From assembly GCA_021234155.1 (NCBI GenBank), contig JAJEKV010000016.1, positions 434,001-498,000 on the forward strand: a DNA stretch of 64,000 nt, written 5' to 3'. This document shows, one piece after another, positions 1 to 12,790 of the stretch. The translations under genes and the position numbers were made by a program. Within the stretch, counting starts at the first letter, position 1. The number at the start of each line of letters is the position of its first letter. The DNA is from Isoetes taiwanensis. Taxonomy: Eukaryota; Streptophyta; Lycopodiopsida; Isoetales; Isoetaceae. The notes under the pieces were generated by a model that did no database searches, was not told the DNA's origin, and saw nothing but the letters and a program-made list of their open reading frames with translations.

Positions 1-3000
1 TGGGAGGAAATAGATGCGAGCAAAAAGACCAAACAAGAAGGCATGTGAGATATAGAAGACATAGCAGAGCGGCGCTGGAGACATAGAACCTGAGACACGC
101 TAATATTGCAACAAAGTATGTGAGAATAACTTCACTTGAACCACCTAAAGAAGTAAAACCACAACAACAAAATGCAGGAGGGCTACTCTAAAACTTCTTA
201 TCGCCAACTGGCCCCGGAGCAAAAGAGGCTGGATCCCAAGAGAACAAGGAGACAATCAAATGGTGACAACTCACGGAGGAAAAAGACCATGGAATGGATG
301 AAAGGGCTTCGTGGGAGAGGAGAATATGAGATAAAAGAACTAGGTCTAAGAAACCATCACCGATACTTGGAGTTATAGGGAAGAACATGATGAGTAATGG
401 AAGCGAGCGAGTGAAAATGTCAAGATGAATGTGGAGGAAAAGATCATATAGAATGAAATAAGTAAAAAATAAAATGTGGTAGCAAGTTGCAAGAGGCCCG
501 AGAATTAGAATTGAAGTGAAAAAGAGAGCCAGGGTGCAAATAAAACAAACCCGAGGCCGAATAAAAGCCCAGAATTACTAAATATGACCCATTTGGAATC
601 TAATTTTACGATATAACAACAAGCTTGAAGGGGCAAAGCGCAATAAACATGTTAGTAGAAAGAATCAACGAGGAGAAGGGCTAATAGAATATAAAATGGA
701 CTACAAGAGAAGCAATGGGATAAATCCAAGAACAAAGGAAGGGAATGGAGCATATGAAGTACAAAAGATCCGAAGATAGAGAGGAATAAAGGGAAAGCTA
801 ACTAGAACTAAAAGAACTTGGCGATGCGAGTGCAAATAAGATAACGAGGAAAGGAGATGAGCCAGATAGTAGGAAAAATAGCTAAAGAAAATATCCACTT
901 GGGCCGAGATCAGCTGAGAGAGCAAAGATATAATCCCGCGATGCATACTAGCCCAAATAGTCCAAGTAGCGGCCGGCAAAAGCTAAAACGATTAGAGTTT
1001 GCAAACCCATGCCAACTAAGATGGCAATCAACATTGCCAGCCTTTAAAATAATGACCAAGTAGCGGCGGCAAAAGCTAAAACAGATTAAAGTTTGCAAAC
1101 CCCATGCAACTAGGATGGCAATCAACATGCTGGAATAGCAAAATCCAAAATCACGGCATTTCATCTTTGGAGAATGAAAATATATCTTTGACGATAAAAT
1201 AGACCATGGGCCTCATACACATCATCAAAAAATATGCACCCAAAGCGAACACAACAAACGTCCGAGGCGAGAATAGACCAACATGTAAAATGAAGAAACT
1301 ATCAATATCCACGACAAAGATGGAAACAAAAATGGCACGAGTGCGGCCCGGTGGGTTAATTCTCGGAAAAGGCTAAGCTGACAAAATGGCAAAGACAGCG
1401 GATAATGAGAAAACGAGAATCATGATCTAGATTTGAGATAGGATAAGCTGTTGGATTCCCACTAAGATAACGATCGGACAAATGGCCAGCGAACATACAA
1501 TGGTGAGGTTAATGAAGCAAAGGAGTAGTTGATGGAGGAAGAACATGAGAGCATAAAATAATGGAGCAGGTAACATGAATCAAACACATGATCCAAACAT
1601 CTAGGCCATTAAGGGAACTAGGAAATGTGAACTAAGGAACATGGATGTAATATTCAAGAACAAATCAACATAGCCAAAAACATGCATTAAATGAAATTAC
1701 AAAAGAATAATACAAAAATATGGGTGACCAAATGTGGACTTAACCCATACCCACCATAATACCAACCCCACCATGACTACGTAGCAGGATAATCATCAAA
1801 AGATGTACCATAAATTATATGGCCAAGTCGAGGAATAACAATAAATAGAACTTCAAAACTTACATACACGTATATCATGAGAGCTGCAAAATCATTTGAA
1901 ACTCTCAGTACTTCCAAAAGGAAACCAACAAGTGGAATCACCCTATGACATCACGAGGAAGAGTGGAAAATGATAAGCGATCGTCTATGGGGCAAGACCT
2001 CTAATTGTCATGTTAAAAGGTGTTAAAAATATCATGCCAAATGTGACATCAAATATATATAGCAAATGAGATCTACAAACAAAAGCATGTAAATATGGGA
2101 GAGGGCCGACAAAGCTAGGATTGGAATGAAAAGAACCATGCCAAATAGTAGCACCAACATGGCAAGAACCTCCAAAGAAGAAGACAAAGTGGAGTCAATA
2201 GCCAGGAGAAAATAAGCTGGTAGAAAAGCAGATTGGCACCAAAAGTGCAAATCACGACATCACTATGTTTTCAATGAAGAAGCGAATGTGGAAACTATCC
2301 CTTGCGGATGGAGAAAATATATAAAAGAGCAGTAAAAACACTCAAAGCGTCGCGAGAAAAAAAGAAAAAGATCACATTACAAAGGATTCATGAAATTGAA
2401 ACGACCCTTAAGGTACTAAAAAGAATACTGAAACAACCAAATAGCCATAAACGCATAAAATAAGTCCAATATTTGCACGAGAAAGCGACCTCCATCCCTC
2501 GTGTCCAATGGAAAAACGAAACCTCCACCTATCGTTCCAATGGGAAATCTATTCCCAAAACGACGTATAGAAAGAAAGAGGAGAATATAAGAAGTGGCTC
2601 CAAATTACTTAAAGGGAGGCCAAATAAGTGCCCGTAGGGAGACACAAAAATGAACTTGATAAATCAAAAAGCGCTTGAAGAAGAAAAAAGAAAATGTTGA
2701 AATCACGCGCCGCTGGAAACAAACACATTAGATAACAAAGGTTAGTGGAGACATTTTAGTAAAAAATTAAATAAAGGGCTGGCTACAGCTCAGCCTAGAG
2801 GGCCACATAGCGTACAGTACCAAAACCATGAAGTGCAAAGGCGGTGGCCACTTGATTTCATGATAACATTGAAAGATGACAATCTGATTTACATCCTCCA
2901 ACCGTAGAAAACACAAAGGAAGCGCGGTATGCAAAAACAAAGCGAAGCATCTTATAGAAGCCGCGACACGCTTTAACAAGACATTTAACAAAACCGAGGA

Positions 3001-4180
3001 AAAAGAATTTACATGGCGGGAAGCTAAGCAAGAAGGCTAGAATCGAAATTAGGTCGTGAATGGGATGATGGCGTCTATGCGGCGGGAAGAATACGAAACC
3101 CGTCGAGGGGGTAAGCTATCACTATTGGTGAATCCGAGATCACTAAAGCATGTATCGACAGAGGACCAGAAGCGACCCATACAACGGTTCAGCGGTTCAC
3201 ATTTAAAGGAAAAACCACAGGTTGGGCATGAATTTGGACAAAGCAAGCAACTAGAAACGGTCGGTGGCGCCGCAAAGCTGGAACAAATATATGGGAATAG
3301 GGAAGCGGCGGTGGGTAGACAACTCAGAAGAAACAACGAGAATAAAGGGAACTCAAACTTCAATTCTTATTGGCTGACGAATGCGAGAACGCGGCATATC
3401 GAGCCAGAAAATAACCAACAACAAGTAGGAAAAAACCACAATAAATAGGGATACGAAGCACCCGGAATAAAACCATCAACAATTAGTAAGCAGAAAACTA
3501 CTTAGATCTTGATGAATCACAGCTGCTACAGCAATCCTCAATGGGCCCAAAAGGGCTTACATGGAACCCATGGCAACCAAGCATCGAGCAAAGGGCCTCC
3601 GTCAGGAAGGAAACCACGAGCAAAACTATCATAAAACAATCGAATTAGTCATTAAAATCCGATTTCATACACGGAAAGTTATGGGATGCAAGTAGGTGGA
3701 AAACACACAATCTTTTTGAATGTAAGTCATCCCTGCCAAAAGTATTTGGAGATAAGCGGCTCGAGAAAAAACTGAAGCCGGATCACAAGCGCATATAAGA
3801 TGAAAAAGACAAAGTTTTTGGATCTCTGCGAGAGCTACAGGCGTGCATGTATAACCTAGAGCTTTTGCAGCTGAAGCGGGGAATAAGTCTCTAACACAAA
3901 GCTTGAAGAGAGATGGATGAAGCTGGAGATGATGAAACTAGTAGGGAGATGAAGCTGGTAGGATAAAGGAGGGGAGGAGAAGAAACTAGCTCAAGAGAGC
4001 GTAGATGAATGAAAATGAAAGAAAGAAACCACGCAAATAAATAGGCCGATGTGAGGAGAGGCGTCCCCATCAGGAGTGTGGGTTCTATTGCTATGCTTAA
4101 TAGAGACGTGAGGCATTCGACTGCAGCGAGGAAGTAGAGGGAATCCCTCAACTTGACCAACAATCAAAATGTACACTCCT
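1..4180. other. Purine-biased AT-rich stretch, no recognised gene
   Basis: The + strand is conspicuously rich in A and G and poor in T over most of this stretch, and all open frames are short. The longest is 130 codons at 3056-3448 (+), which overlaps a 104-codon frame on the other strand; neither shows a domain I recognise. In the copia pieces at 52-64 kb of this window the sense strand is also purine-rich, so this may be the sense strand of a decayed retroelement, but I found no gag, RT, integrase or LTR motif to support that. No RNA gene seen. Confidence 0.4.
962..1133 (+). repeat. Imperfect tandem duplication, unit about 78 bp
   Basis: Unit 1 is 962-1040 and unit 2 is 1056-1133. Both begin ccaagtagcgg, continue with caaaagctaaaac, and carry the blocks gtttgcaaac and atggcaatcaaca. 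They differ by a few substitutions and one-base indels, and a 15-bp spacer separates them. This is a local duplication inside the otherwise unassigned left end of the window. Confidence 0.85.
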
Positions 4181-4529
4181 ATTCTGCGCCTTTAGCAGTC
4201 GAGAAATTCTCATTTCGCAAGTGAAAAAATAGCTTTAATACTTCATTGTTAGCTTAGTGAACATTCTCATTTCGCCGATCAGCAGACTGACTACTACTTG
4301 AGGACTGCAGGTGGGGCTGATACCTAAGTCCAAGAGATTTGTAGCTTTCAAATGGACACATTACTATGCGTCGACAGCGAAGATATAAGTAAGCCAAATT
4401 TGAATACCATCTCCACCTATAGTTTAGCCTCAATCTTCTAACATCATCAACAAAGTATATATAACTTGAATCAATCGTACTCTAGACCTTGGCATTACAA
4501 CCTCCACACTCCGGTCCTTTCAAACCGCA
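4181..4529. other. Spacer before the satellite array
   Basis: No gene seen. 4139-4300 resembles 18,547-18,680 weakly: both contain gaatccctcaac, then tgtacactcc, then a block ending near cattctcatttcgcc or tattctcaacttcgcc. This suggests a shared dispersed repeat whose second copy sits at the right edge of the palindrome-rich region. The stretch also contains two copies of a cattctcatttcgc-like block at 4209 and 4261. Confidence 0.4.
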
Positions 4530-7500
4530 TACACACACAAATATCCAACCTACTACACTTACCCAAATCCCTAGAATGTTTAACACACCGACAAACTCAC
4601 GGGACAACCTTCCTCATGACAATCAAAATACCATGACCTTACCAACCAATGTAAAATATGACCACCTTCCCTTGCCGCGTCAGCTTCGATTTACCACTCA
4701 CGAGAGCCTTATTCTTTCGAATCCAGGTACCCTACACATACAAAGCAACACCAACATCAAACAAAAAGCGCTCAATATATAAATAATCCTTAAATTTAAA
4801 TACGACAATTTTATAATTAAGAAGTTTCAAACTTTCACTACTTCCAAATATACAAAGTGTTAAACATGAGAACGAAGATCATTACTCCTTTGTAATCTGC
4901 ATAAACTCTCATATAATCCTTGAGATCACATTTGCAGTAAGATCAATTCTATAATTAAAGTTTCAAACTTTTTCACTACTTCCAAATATCTGAAAGTATT
5001 AAGCGAGGACGAAAACTTGACAACCATGAGAAAAGAGGAAATAAAATTTATTCAGCTTTGCTGGGAAGTTTCCGATTGCTAAATGGAGCTACTTGGGGAA
5101 GTACTGAAACACACCGGAATTCATACACAATTCCTCTTTTTTTTTCCCCTTTCTTGCTGAAAATGTGATATATACTTGACACCAACATATTTTTTTTGGC
5201 ATCATAGTATATGCCACCCATATATCCAACATACTGCCTACACTAATTCTTCTAGGAAACACTATGCACTTTCGAATTAGAACATAGCATGTGCTTGAAG
5301 ATCATTACTCCTTTGTAATGTGCATAAAACTCTCATATAATCCTTGAATCTGAAGTAAGTAGATCATCTCAATACTCCTTAATTGAATTTTTGTTGATTA
5401 TCGGTGCATGTCCACAATTTCAATGCAATCACTCTGAACAACTTTCTTTTCTCTTTAGCATTCTAAATTTTAACTAACTTTCAAGCTTCCTACAAAATCA
5501 TCTACACTAGTCTATATTTCTATGCGGTTATCACAAAGAGCCCAACAAAACCACGGAACACTAAAAACACACACCCATTAGAAGCCACAACCTACTACCT
5601 ACTACAAATATCAACCTACCACACCTTTCCCAAATCCTAGAATGTTTAACACACGACAAACTCATACTACGACACAAGCCTTCCTCATGACAATCCAAAA
5701 ATACCATGACCTTACCAACCAATGTAAACAATACCCACCTTACCTTCCTTTGCCGCGTCAGCTTCCAATACCACTCCACGAGCCTTATTCTCGAATCAGG
5801 TACTTTGCACATACAAAGCAACACCAACATCAAACAAACTACTCAATATATAAATAATCCCTTAAATTTAAGCCCTCACAATTTTTATAACTAAGTTTTC
5901 AAACTTTCCACTTTGCTTCAAATATACAAAGATATTAAGCAGAAGAGCTTGAAGTCATTACTCCTTTGTAATGCACTTTTTAAACTCTCGTACATAATCC
6001 TTACTACGATCACGGTAACTAGATCAGTTCTATGATGGGATTTTCAGAGCTTTCACTACTTCCAAATATAGAATATTAAAGCAGGGAGAACTTGACAACC
6101 ATATGAAAAATCCGAAAACCAATATGGGAAGTTTCCACGATTACTCAATCGGACTCGTAAGGAAGTACTTACAAACACACCCGATTCACTTCTACACAGA
6201 TTCCCTCTTTTTTTTTCCTTTCTTATGGAAATGTGTTACAATAGCACCAACATATTTTTTGGCATCATAGTATATGCTACCCTTATATCAACACATACTT
6301 TGCCTACACTAATTCTTCGAGGAAACACTATGCACTTTCAATTAGAAGATAGCATGTGCTTGAAGATCAGTACTCCTTTGTAATCTGCATAAACTCTCAT
6401 ATAATCCTTGAATCTAGTAAGTAGATCATCTGATACTCCTTGAGTGAATTTTGTTGATCATCGGTACATCAATCACAATTTCAGTACAATCTCTTACCAA
6501 CGACTTTTCTTTCTCTTTAGCATTCACAAATTTAACTAACTTTCAAGCTTCCTACAATGTCATCTACCCCTTTAGTCTATATTTCTATGCCGTACTCTTG
6601 CCCACAAATTTCATCTGAACTCAACAAACTTCAATTCAAGTCACAAACCTTCAATAGCCAAAATCGAGACCTTCAATCACCACAGCGAGTTATCACAAAA
6701 GAGCCCAACAAAACCACCGGAACACTAAAAACACACACACCCATTTAAGCCACAACCTACTACCTACTACAAATATCGACACTACACGCTGCAAATCCTA
6801 GAGCAAACTCAGCCAGGGACTGGCTGCTTCCTCATGACAATCCAAAATCATGTGACCTTACCGGCAGCCAAGTATGAAGCAAAAGGCCACCTTCCTTTGC
6901 CGTCCAGCTTCCAATACCACTCCACCGAGAGCCTTATTCTGAATCCATTTACCACGCACATACAAAGCAACACCAACATCAAAACAAACTACTGTATATA
7001 AATAATCCCCTTAAATTTAAGCCCTCACAATTTTATAACTAAGTTTTCAAACTTTCCTTTGCTTCAAATATACAAAAGATATTAAGCGGGGAGAACTTGA
7101 AGATCATTACTCCTTTGTAAAGCGCATAAACTCTCATATAATCGCCCCGAATGCGGTAACTAAGATCAATTCTATAATTAAGTTTTTCAAACTTACGCTT
7201 CCAAATATCACGAGAATGATGAGGATGGTGACTTGACAGCCATATGAAAGAAATCAGTAACCAATATGGGAAGTTTCCGCGATTACTCAATGATTTAGTA
7301 AGGGAAGTAACACAAACACACGGATTCACTTCTACACAATTCCCTCTTTTTTTTTCCCTTTCTTATGGAAATGTGATACAATAGCACCAACATATTTTTG
7401 GCATCATAGTATATACCACCCATATATCCAACACATGCGCCTACACTAATTCTTCCCGGGGAAACACTATGCACTTTCGAATTAGAAGATAGCATGTGCT

Positions 7501-9050
7501 TGAAGATCATTATCCCTTTATGTCTGCATAAACTCTCATATAATCCTTGAGATCTAGTAAGTAGATCATCTCAATACTCCTTAATTGAATTTTGTTGATC
7601 ATGTTTGCATGTCCACAATTTTCAATGCAATCTTACCAACTGACTTTCTCTCTTTAGCATTCACAAATTTAACTAACTTTTCAAGCTTCATACAATGTCA
7701 TCTACCCCACTAGTCTATATTTCTGCCGTACTCTTTGCTAAATTCGTACGAACTCCAAGCAAACTTCAATTCAAGTCACAAACTTCCTTCAATGTAAAAT
7801 CACGAAGACCTTCAATCACCACAAGGTTATCCTCACAAAGAGCCCAACAAAACCACGGAACACTAAAACACACACCCATTTAAGAAGCCACAACCTACTA
7901 CCTACTACAAATATCCAGCCTACTGCACGCTGCTACCCCAAATCCTAGAGGCAAACTCATGCAAGGGACAACCTTCCTCACTTGACAATCCAAAATCCAT
8001 GACCTTACCAACCAATGCCAAACCGCCGGCCACCTTCCTTTGCGTCAACGCTTCCAATGCACTCACGAGCCTTATTCTGAATCCGTACCACGCACTTTAA
8101 AGCAACACCAACATCGAACAAACGCCGGCCATATAAATAATCCACTTAAATTTAAGCCCTCACAATTTTATAACTAAGTTTCAAACTTTTCCACTTTGCT
8201 TCCAAATATACAAAGATATTAAGCGGAGAACTTGAAGATCATTACTCCTTTGTAATGCATAAACTCTCATATAATCCTTGAATATCTGGTAAGCCTTAGA
8301 TCAATTTATAATTAAGTTTCAAACTTTTCACTACTTCCAAATATAAGAGAATATTAAAGGACAACCCGAGCAACCATATAGAAGAAAATCTAAGTAACCA
8401 ATATGGGAAGTTCAGTTACTTTCAATCGGAACTCCTTTGGTAAGGAAATTGCCTAAGAAGCACACGGATTCACTTCTACACAATTCCCTCTTTTTTTTCC
8501 CTTTCTTATGGAAATGTGATACCATGACACCAACATATTTTTGGCATCATAGTATATGCCACCCATATATCAACACATGCTGCCTACACTAATTCTTCCC
8601 GGAAACACTTATGCACTCGAATAGAAGATAGCATGTGCTTAGAAGATCGACCTGTACTCCTTTATGTCTGGCATAAACTCTCATGATAATCATACGCCGG
8701 ATCTGGTAAGTAGATCATCTCAATACTCCTTAATTGAATTTTTGATCATACATTTTGCATGTGCACAATTTGATACGAATGTACCAACGGCAACTTTCTC
8801 TTTTAGCATTCTAGGATTTAACTATGAAAACTTCAAGCTTCCTACAATGTCATCTACCCACTAGTCTATATTTCTATGCCGTACTTTCTTTTGCTAAATT
8901 CATCTACGAACTCAACAAACTTCAATTCAAGTCACAAACCTTCAATGCGCCAAAATCACGAAGACCTTCAATCACCACAACGAGAATTATCACAAAAGAG
9001 CCCAACAACCACGAACACTAAAACACACACCCATTTAGAAGCCACAACCT
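4530..9050. repeat. Tandem array of four ~1.1-kb units
   Basis: Four consecutive units lie at about 4530-5590, 5591-6755, 6756-7900 and 7901-9050. Landmarks recur in order in each: tatataaataatcc, ctttcttatggaaatgtg after a run of T, ggcatcatagtatat, cacaaagagccc or cacaaaagagccc, and acctactacctac (lost at the last boundary). Each unit also carries two copies of a ~48-bp block (gaagatcattactcc ... ctcatataatcct), for example at 4874 and 5296, so the unit has an internal duplication with an offset of about 420 bp. Unit 1 lacks roughly 105 bp present in the others (near 5528). Short frames starting MSSTPLVYIS recur in units 2-4, but their downstream sequence shifts frame between units, so I do not call them genes. 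The units are C/T-rich on the + strand, the opposite of the flank at 1-4 kb. The biological class (satellite, tandem gene relics, or spacer array) is not determined. Confidence 0.9.
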
Positions 9051-9587
9051 TGCTTACCTCATTCCCCTTCCATGCGTGCACAGCCACATTTTAGCATTAT
9101 GCGCTCGGAGCCACCATAACTAAAATCGGAGATGCACAATCTAGGAACACGAGTGCTGGAATACTAAGGAGGAGCAATGCCGCACGGCAGAATACCACGA
9201 AACTTTCACTCCTCGTTCCTTGTCCCCTAACCTCGAACTTCATCTTCTTGATCGAGGATAGAAAAGCCCCAAATTGACATCCAATCTCAATGGCCAATAT
9301 CAAAACCCCTCTTTGGGTCCTGCTCCAAACACCCATACATCCCACCTTTCGGGAACCAGCAGCCAAGATTTACTTCAATGTTTTCATCCAGTTTCTGACA
9401 ACTATAGCTTATGCCCCCATACACACTGCAACTTATATGATGCATATAAATCCCCATGACTGTCATCATCACGGACCATTGAGAAAAACCAACCCAGCGG
9501 GCGAGGACTGGTCGATGGGGTATGCATGCACATAAGGTTGTGCATGAGGGCATGAGAAACCCTCATGCGAAGTAACACTACTATTAA
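9051..9587. other. Unassigned spacer with overlapping small frames
   Basis: The satellite homology stops at about 9050. Overlapping open frames of 81-89 codons exist on both strands between 9097 and 9553, but none shows a recognised domain. Near 9541-9570 the words gcatgagg and cctcatgc form a small inverted repeat just before the long direct repeat begins. Confidence 0.4.
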
Positions 9588-10845
9588 TATTAGGATAAAG
9601 CTTGCATGATTAATCTAATTGTGCACCTTAAGATAAAACTTTCTTTTGCCAATTTATATGGGGCAGGGATGTTTGATGCTGTTACGATGAATATTATTAC
9701 AACGATAATATGTTACGTATTAGTACGACTATTCCTTGGTCAGTTTCTCTAAGTAAAGACCTAGAGTCAATTTTCCTATTTGAACTACTGGGGCATCTCC
9801 TGGAGGGCACTATGAGAAGTAGGAGAAGCGTGAGGTAGAGAATCTGGCGGAGATAGGAGATCGACCTTGTTCGAGACGAGATGGGTCTTGATGAATGGTG
9901 GATTTGCATGGTTTAATTTTCGGGGGTACTCCTACATGGTCTCGTGGGAACTCATTTTGGAAGAAAGGCTCATGTACTCATTTCAGGCTTCGGCTAGGCC
10001 CCATTTCTTTGGGCTTTGTTTCTTTGGGCTCGCCTATGATTTTCGAAATAGGACCTTCTTTTACTCGAAGGAAATTGTGTCTTGACTAGTATTTCCCATC
10101 TGAAATAAGCACGGGATTTGGAGTTGCTTTTAAGGATAATTCCGGTCAAAGACTCACGTTAAACTACGGCATAGGAGGAGCTCACTCGCTACCCCTCTGG
10201 CTTGATTGGCATTTTGCATGCACACAAGACATTATCACGGAAGATTGCATGAAGATCGTTTCATTCTTAAAATGATGAGCTTTTGTCTTAAATGAAACAA
10301 ACAAAAGTATAAGCGGTGATTTTTTCTTGATAAAATAAATGATGTAAGGTTGGTTAATAAGTTTTTTGTTGGCTTATTTCCCTTTGTCTGATTGAACTTC
10401 TCTTTTATTATAAGTGCTTTGATTTTAGAGTAGTGTCATTTTGGGTTTTGATACCCTAAATCTGAGATATCTTATCTAAGCGATTGGATTTCTTATAAGG
10501 ATTATTTGCATTAAACTCATTGTTATTCATGTAGGTTGGTGGTTCTCTCCCATTAGTTCAAACTAGGCTTTTTTTTTTTTCCTTCCTAAGCTCATTTTGA
10601 TCTTTTGGGCCAAAAGGTATACATTAAGTCGGTGATGAGCAGAAGCCCAATGTACATTTAGCCCTTTTACGCTGATACCATTATCGTACTAATAGTGTAT
10701 TGTTTGGCTGCAGTACGGGCTTCTCTTCCTAATGTAGTCTTTTTATGGAATTACATTGTGATTGAGCTTGGAAACTAGCAATAGATAGATAGATAGATAG
10801 TAACATATTTCTTGGTCTTTTAGCAAGATTTGGAACAAAAATTAG
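9588..10845 (+). repeat. Long direct repeat, copy 1
   Basis: This stretch is collinear with 23,738-25,155. Shared landmarks in order are aagcttgcatgattaat, tttgccaatttatat, ggatgtttgatgc, ggagatcgaccttgttcg, tttgcatggttta, cttgactagtatttcccat, gcacacaagacatta, gggttttgataccctaaa, attagttcaaactaggct, ctgataccattatc and ttggaaactagcaatag. Copy 1 lacks about 80 bp present in copy 2 (around 24,000-24,090). The pair lies 14.1 kb apart in the same orientation. It could be an LTR pair of a very large element or two insertions of one dispersed repeat; I saw no convincing primer site after copy 1, so I leave it as a repeat. Confidence 0.85.
10781..10800 (+). repeat. Tetranucleotide microsatellite (ATAG)5
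   Basis: Five uninterrupted tandem copies of the tetranucleotide atag lie inside the long direct repeat copy 1. At the matching point of copy 2 (about 24,989) the sequence is instead a purine-rich run with an insertion of about 110 bp before the homology resumes, so the microsatellite is specific to copy 1. Confidence 0.95.
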
Positions 10846-12109
10846 TATTTAATTAAAATTGGGACTCATTCCATTCCATTTTTTTTTTGAACAGGATTGA
10901 ATTTACATATAAAAGTAGCACCGAGCCGAAAACTATCCTTAAATTCGAATTTTGATTAAAACTACGAATCAGTGCTGCGATTTTCCAGGTTGAGGTAGAG
11001 AACAAAAACAATGCAAGCGGAAACAAAGGAAATTCATTAAGTTTGAAACCAAAGATGTAGTTGAAAAATTTTTATTAATAAATTGAAGCAGATACAATGT
11101 ATTTACATGGGGCCTTGAGACCATGGCCGGTCTTCTTTGTCACCTCTGATCACATCATCTTGGTAGGTGGTCCACCTTGGGGATTAACTTGTGGCTTCTT
11201 CATGCCGTCGCGCGTAAGCCTTGGGGGCAACACGAAGAGTGTGGAATGCCTCGCGTGGAGTGCCTCTGGGCCTACCGTGGGCACATCACGGAGCTTCTCC
11301 ACTTTCGCCTCCCTTGACCTTTCGCCGAATATGCTCCTTCCCCAACCTCCGTCTGGATGTTATGCAATGCTTGCGACACTACTTGTAGCGGAAACTCCTG
11401 GACTTTCTCTTTGTTCTTAAGCACATTCTTTTTATTCCCGAGGTGTAGCGAGCAACCTCACAATTAGCGAGCAACCTTGTCCCCAAAAGGCAGGGCAAGA
11501 GTGTAAAAGCGCGGGATGCGTGCGGAGCGATTTTCTTCGCCTTAGTGGATCCGTGCCGCTGGGCGGTCTACGTGATGCTGGCCGGGATGCAATGGCGTGT
11601 CGGATGCGTGCTGAACCACTGGAGCAAGGAGAGTATGATTAACAATTACGATTGTCATTAGTCAAAGCGTAAGAAAGAAAGAGCGTTGAAATCAAATTAC
11701 AGCGGGAGAACATTCATTCCATACAATTTGCATCCAATGGCGTGGGAAGTAGTGTCTTTCGACTTCAGCGGTAGAAAGGCCATAAATCAAAGTACAACCA
11801 TTCTCATTAGAATATGGTTGCATCCAATCACACGGAAGCATACAAATGCTTTTGTCAACGAGACAACTAGCGAGGACTTTCACCGACTTCGCGAGGTAGA
11901 AAGTCCCGAGCACAATGTACAAAGCATTATCATAATAGATTGTACAAGCATTTCATCAACCACGACAAGCATGCCTTTCTGCGACTGGAAGTAGTGAGAG
12001 AAAGGCATCAACTCAATATACAAGTATATTCATTACAAAATGGTCAATACACATGTGTGTTCACGTTCGATTACAATATTCACACAATTTGACTATGCGG
12101 CGGTCACTC
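10846..12109. other. Region 3' of the phosphatase-like gene; exon-like pieces and palindromes
   Basis: No gene can be assigned. Read on the minus strand, 11,300-11,440 gives an open, charged stretch (it includes NVLKNKEKVQEF) that could be an exon but matches nothing I know. At 11,757-11,781, 11,876-11,905 and 11,971-12,003 are imperfect palindromes of the ctttcgact...gtagaaag type, the leftmost members of the palindrome family described for 12.9-18.7 kb. The stretch follows the FCP1-like domain in its own reading direction, so part may be its 3' untranslated region. Confidence 0.35.
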
Positions 12110-12790
12110 TTCTTGTTCACCAGTATTTGGCGTCCATAGCTTTCATGATAGAAGCTTCTTTCTCTGGATCGAGGTTAGTGAGGCTTTCGGATAATAGTTA
12201 AGTAAGCACATACAAGAATGGCAAAAGAGGGATTCGCCAAGGCAGGGGCCGAGTCAGAAGGACAACCACCTATCTGTCTCATATTCTTGGTCGATATGAA
12301 AACCTTAATGATGATTGTATTTTCGCGTTATGATAGCACTTGTAGGCGAGGTCGTCTATGATCAGCGTGTTGTATGTTTGCCAAAGTCACAGGTGCTCAT
12401 AAACAGCACATCCCGGCCTTTTCACACCATTATAGGCTTCCCCTTTGTGATGCATTTGGATCGAGGTCCTTCACATGCTCGACCTTCGTTTCCCCAAAGC
12501 GAACTTGAACTTCAAGACTGAAATGCCGAGAACACCAAGAACATTGACAATATTTTCTTTTGCCATACAAGACCATACCCGCCAGTCCCGTGCGGGCACA
12601 GTCAATAATTTCCTTAGCTCGGGCCTCGAGGATGCACTATTTTATACTTTCTGTTTTTCAGGATGCGGTGTTAATCTCGGGGGCGTCTTTGTAGGTGGTA
12701 TCTGCGGCTAATACTCCATTGGCGTCAAATATTACAAGCTTGGTGGGACCCGGTGGATCCCGATTTGGTTTGGCTACGACCATATTTAGG
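12110..12790 (-). pseudogene. FCP1/NIF-like (HAD) phosphatase domain, frameshifted
   Basis: Seen on the minus strand, in more than one frame: KLVIFDANGVLA (around 12,700-12,740), then WRVWSCMAKENIVNVL (about 12,560), KVEHVKDLDPNA (about 12,470), then LIIDDLAYKCYHNA (about 12,330-12,370), and a tail SLTNLDPEKEA near 12,170. Order and spacing match the FCP1/NIF phosphatase domain (NLI-interacting-factor-like, HAD superfamily): a DxDx nucleophile motif at the start and a DD motif late in the domain. Known of the family: plants have members with D-x-N-G in place of D-x-D-x; this copy reads DANG, so it belongs with that variant and may not be an active phosphatase. Several one-base shifts are needed to follow the domain, so it is either a pseudogene or a gene with sequence errors. 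It lies 5' to 3' leftward, with exon-like minus-strand stretches upstream. It could be a host gene or one captured by a transposon. The family call is fairly secure, the gene structure is not. Confidence 0.65.

Noticed and set aside
6557-7883. Tandem gene family encoding proteins starting MSSTPLVYIS
   Set aside because: The shared start is present in units 2-4 but the frames diverge by indels after a few dozen codons and have no domain or conserved length.
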